Below are positions 12,859 to 14,318 of a DNA stretch of 14,318 nt, one piece after another (position 1 is the first letter of the stretch; each line of letters begins with the position of its first letter). Below the pieces are notes generated by a model. That model was not told where the DNA came from. It saw nothing but the letters and a program-made list of their open reading frames with translations, and searched no databases. Both the position numbers and the translations under genes were made by a program. This DNA is from an uncultured Bacillus sp. (GTDB lineage Bacteria > Bacillota > Bacilli > Bacillales > Cytobacillaceae): NCBI GenBank assembly GCA_937902115.1, contig CALGSR010000415.1, positions 1 through 14,318 of the forward strand, written 5' to 3'.

Positions 12859-14058
12859 TTGAAGCAGCGGCTGCCGTTCTTATCTCTATTGTTGATAACA
12901 GGATTCCTGCTCTTTGTACCGGGTGCTGCCGCAGAAACAACCAATTCAAATGCAGCGAACGATTCGGTAATTCAGGAAATGGTGGAGACACAGATGGAAA
13001 CTCTGAATCTAGATGAGCTGAAAGGCTTCTGGGAAAATATTATTCATGAATATGGAGGCTTACTGCCTGAAAGTCAAAAAGGCAGTTTATATGACTTTAT
13101 CAGCGGGGAAAAGGAACTGTCGATGAAGGAATGGCTGAAGGGGATGGCTACATTTGCCTTTCATGAATTGATTGCGAATGGAAAACTACTGGCCTCTCTC
13201 GTGCTGTTAACGGTTCTGAGCATGTTTCTCCAGTCCTTGCAAAGTGCATTTGAGGGCGGAACGATCAGCAAGGTCGCCTATGCTGTTGTCTTCATGGTCC
13301 TTATTATCATAGCTTTGAACAGCTTTCATGTAGCGGTATCTTATGCAATGGATGCGATCAGTGTCATGACAAGCTTTATCATCGCCTTGATTCCGCTTCT
13401 GTTGGCCTTAATCGCAGCATCAGGTGGGCTGATATCCGCGGCCTTTTTCCACCCGTTCATCTTGTTTTTAATCAATATCAGTGGTTCGTTCATTCAATAT
13501 ATTGTTCTTCCGCTTCTTTTTCTTGCTGTTATCTTAAGCATTGTCAGTGTACTCAGCGAACAATATAAAGTAACACAGCTTGCGAATTTGCTGCGGAATG
13601 GAAGCATTGCTCTTCTTGGGATGTTTTTTACTATCTTTCTTGGGGTGATTTCCGTTCAAGGAGCATCGGCCGCTGTTTCAGATGGGATCGCGCTGAAAAC
13701 CGTTAAATTTATTACCGGGAACTTTATTCCAGTGATCGGGCGGATGTTTACCGATGCAACCGATACGGTGCTAAGTGCGTCCCTCTTGCTAAAAAATTCA
13801 GTAGGGATTGTCGGGGTTGCGATTTTGCTGCTTATTGTTGCCTTTCCGGCAGTGAAACTATTGATTATTTCCTTCATTTATCAGTTTACTGCAGCCATCT
13901 TGCAGCCGCTTGGTGGGGGACCAATCATTAAATGCCTCGACATTATTGGTAAGAATATTCTTTACGTGTTCTCTGCACTTGCCATTGTGTCACTCATGTT
14001 TTTCCTTAGTATCACCATCATTATCGCAGCTGGAAACTTAACAATCATGGTTCGGTAA
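12859..14058 (+). CDS. spoIIIAE: Stage III sporulation protein SpoIIIAE
   Basis: This is a large polytopic membrane protein of the SpoIIIA channel, 399 residues as in B. subtilis. It has an N-terminal signal peptide (hydrophobic 5-20, probable cleavage after A-A-A at 25) and an extracytoplasmic region to about 105. At least seven hydrophobic helices follow, ending near the C-terminus (S-I-T-I-I-I-A-A-G-N-L-T-I-M-V-R). The start is TTG at 12859. Its ribosome binding site GAGGTG (12846-12851) overlaps the spoIIIAD stop, so translation is likely coupled. The protein resembles a permease, but a transported substrate is not known. Confidence 0.96.
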   Translation: MKQRLPFLSLLLITGFLLFVPGAAAETTNSNAANDSVIQEMVETQMETLNLDELKGFWENIIHEYGGLLPESQKGSLYDFISGEKELSMKEWLKGMATFAFHELIANGKLLASLVLLTVLSMFLQSLQSAFEGGTISKVAYAVVFMVLIIIALNSFHVAVSYAMDAISVMTSFIIALIPLLLALIAASGGLISAAFFHPFILFLINISGSFIQYIVLPLLFLAVILSIVSVLSEQYKVTQLANLLRNGSIALLGMFFTIFLGVISVQGASAAVSDGIALKTVKFITGNFIPVIGRMFTDATDTVLSASLLLKNSVGIVGVAILLLIVAFPAVKLLIISFIYQFTAAILQPLGGGPIIKCLDIIGKNILYVFSALAIVSLMFFLSITIIIAAGNLTIMVR

Positions 14059-14073
14059 GGGGGGACAAGTTCG

Positions 14074-14318
14074 ATGGATTTAATCAAAGAATGGGTGACA
14101 AATATTATTTTATTCATCTTATTTGCCACGGTACTCGATATGGTCCTCCCAAGCTCCAAGTTTCAAAAGTATACAAAAATGGTTGTAGGTTTATTATTAA
14201 TCTCGATTATCCTCACACCTATTTTCAAACTTTTTACGTACGATTTGGAAGAAGCCTTATTAGAGATCCCGGCATTCGGAGAAAAAAATGAAAATGAGAT
14301 AAAAAATTTAATAGATTT
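14074..14318 (+). CDS. spoIIIAF: Stage III sporulation protein SpoIIIAF, 5' part
   Basis: The gene runs off the right edge; 81 of about 200 codons are visible. The ATG at 14074 is preceded by AAGGGGGG and lies 15 bp after spoIIIAE. The N-terminus M-D-L-I-K-E-W-V-T-N-I-I-L-F-I-L-F-A-T-V-L-D-style segment is followed by L-P-S-S-K-F-Q-K-Y and a second hydrophobic helix (about 37-53, G-L-L-L-I-S-I-I-L-T-P-I-F-K-L-F). These are the two membrane helices typical of SpoIIIAF. The remaining soluble domain is only begun. The gene is intact as far as seen. Confidence 0.94.
   Translation, partial: MDLIKEWVTNIILFILFATVLDMVLPSSKFQKYTKMVVGLLLISIILTPIFKLFTYDLEEALLEIPAFGEKNENEIKNLID

Overview
The window is a stretch of chromosome from an endospore-forming, low-GC member of the Bacillaceae. 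The evidence is a sigma-E type promoter followed by the start of the spoIIIA operon, strong AGGAGG-type ribosome binding sites, frequent TTG and GTG starts, and a gene order that largely follows the gcvP - yqh - papA - efp - spoIIIA region of Bacillus subtilis. No insertion sequence, CRISPR array, tRNA or rRNA was seen.

Layout from left to right: the 3' part of gcvPB (glycine cleavage P-protein subunit 2) ends in a long hairpin. An intergenic repeat follows, and then yqhL (membrane-anchored rhodanese) on the minus strand. Divergent from yqhL is lipM (octanoyltransferase). A 343-bp gap then carries the lipM terminator and a 17-bp perfect inverted repeat read here as a pair of NrdR boxes. These precede nrdJ, a class II (adenosylcobalamin-dependent) ribonucleotide reductase. 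Downstream are yqhO (patatin-like phospholipase), yqhP (minus strand), yqhR, papA (Xaa-Pro peptidase), efp, and spoIIIAA-AB-AC-AD-AE with a partial spoIIIAF.

The most unusual locus is nrdJ (3126-6267). Its coding sequence is cut by two compact group I introns of 253 and 347 nt with no endonuclease gene. Intron 1 lies between Gly480 and Glu481 of the catalytic Asn-x-Cys-x-Glu motif. Intron 2 lies between Pro and Thr of the A-P-T-G-S substrate-binding loop. For both introns a U.G-closed P1, P3, P7 and P8 can be drawn, and both splices restore the protein exactly. The middle exon is 490 nt, which is not a multiple of three: near 5167 the reading frame shifts by +1, with about 20 nt apparently missing. 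In this sequence nrdJ therefore looks inactivated, or carries a sequence error, even though splicing is predicted to be intact.

The other genes fit normal Bacillaceae physiology: glycine catabolism and lipoate transfer (the glycine cleavage H protein is lipoylated), translation through polyproline (efp), peptide turnover (papA), and the SpoIIIA-SpoIIQ channel between mother cell and forespore. Compared with the B. subtilis order recalled from general knowledge, mntR, yqhQ, aroQ and yqhV are absent here, and nrdJ sits where mntR would be. spoIIIAD has no ATG, GTG or TTG at its expected start and probably begins at ATT.
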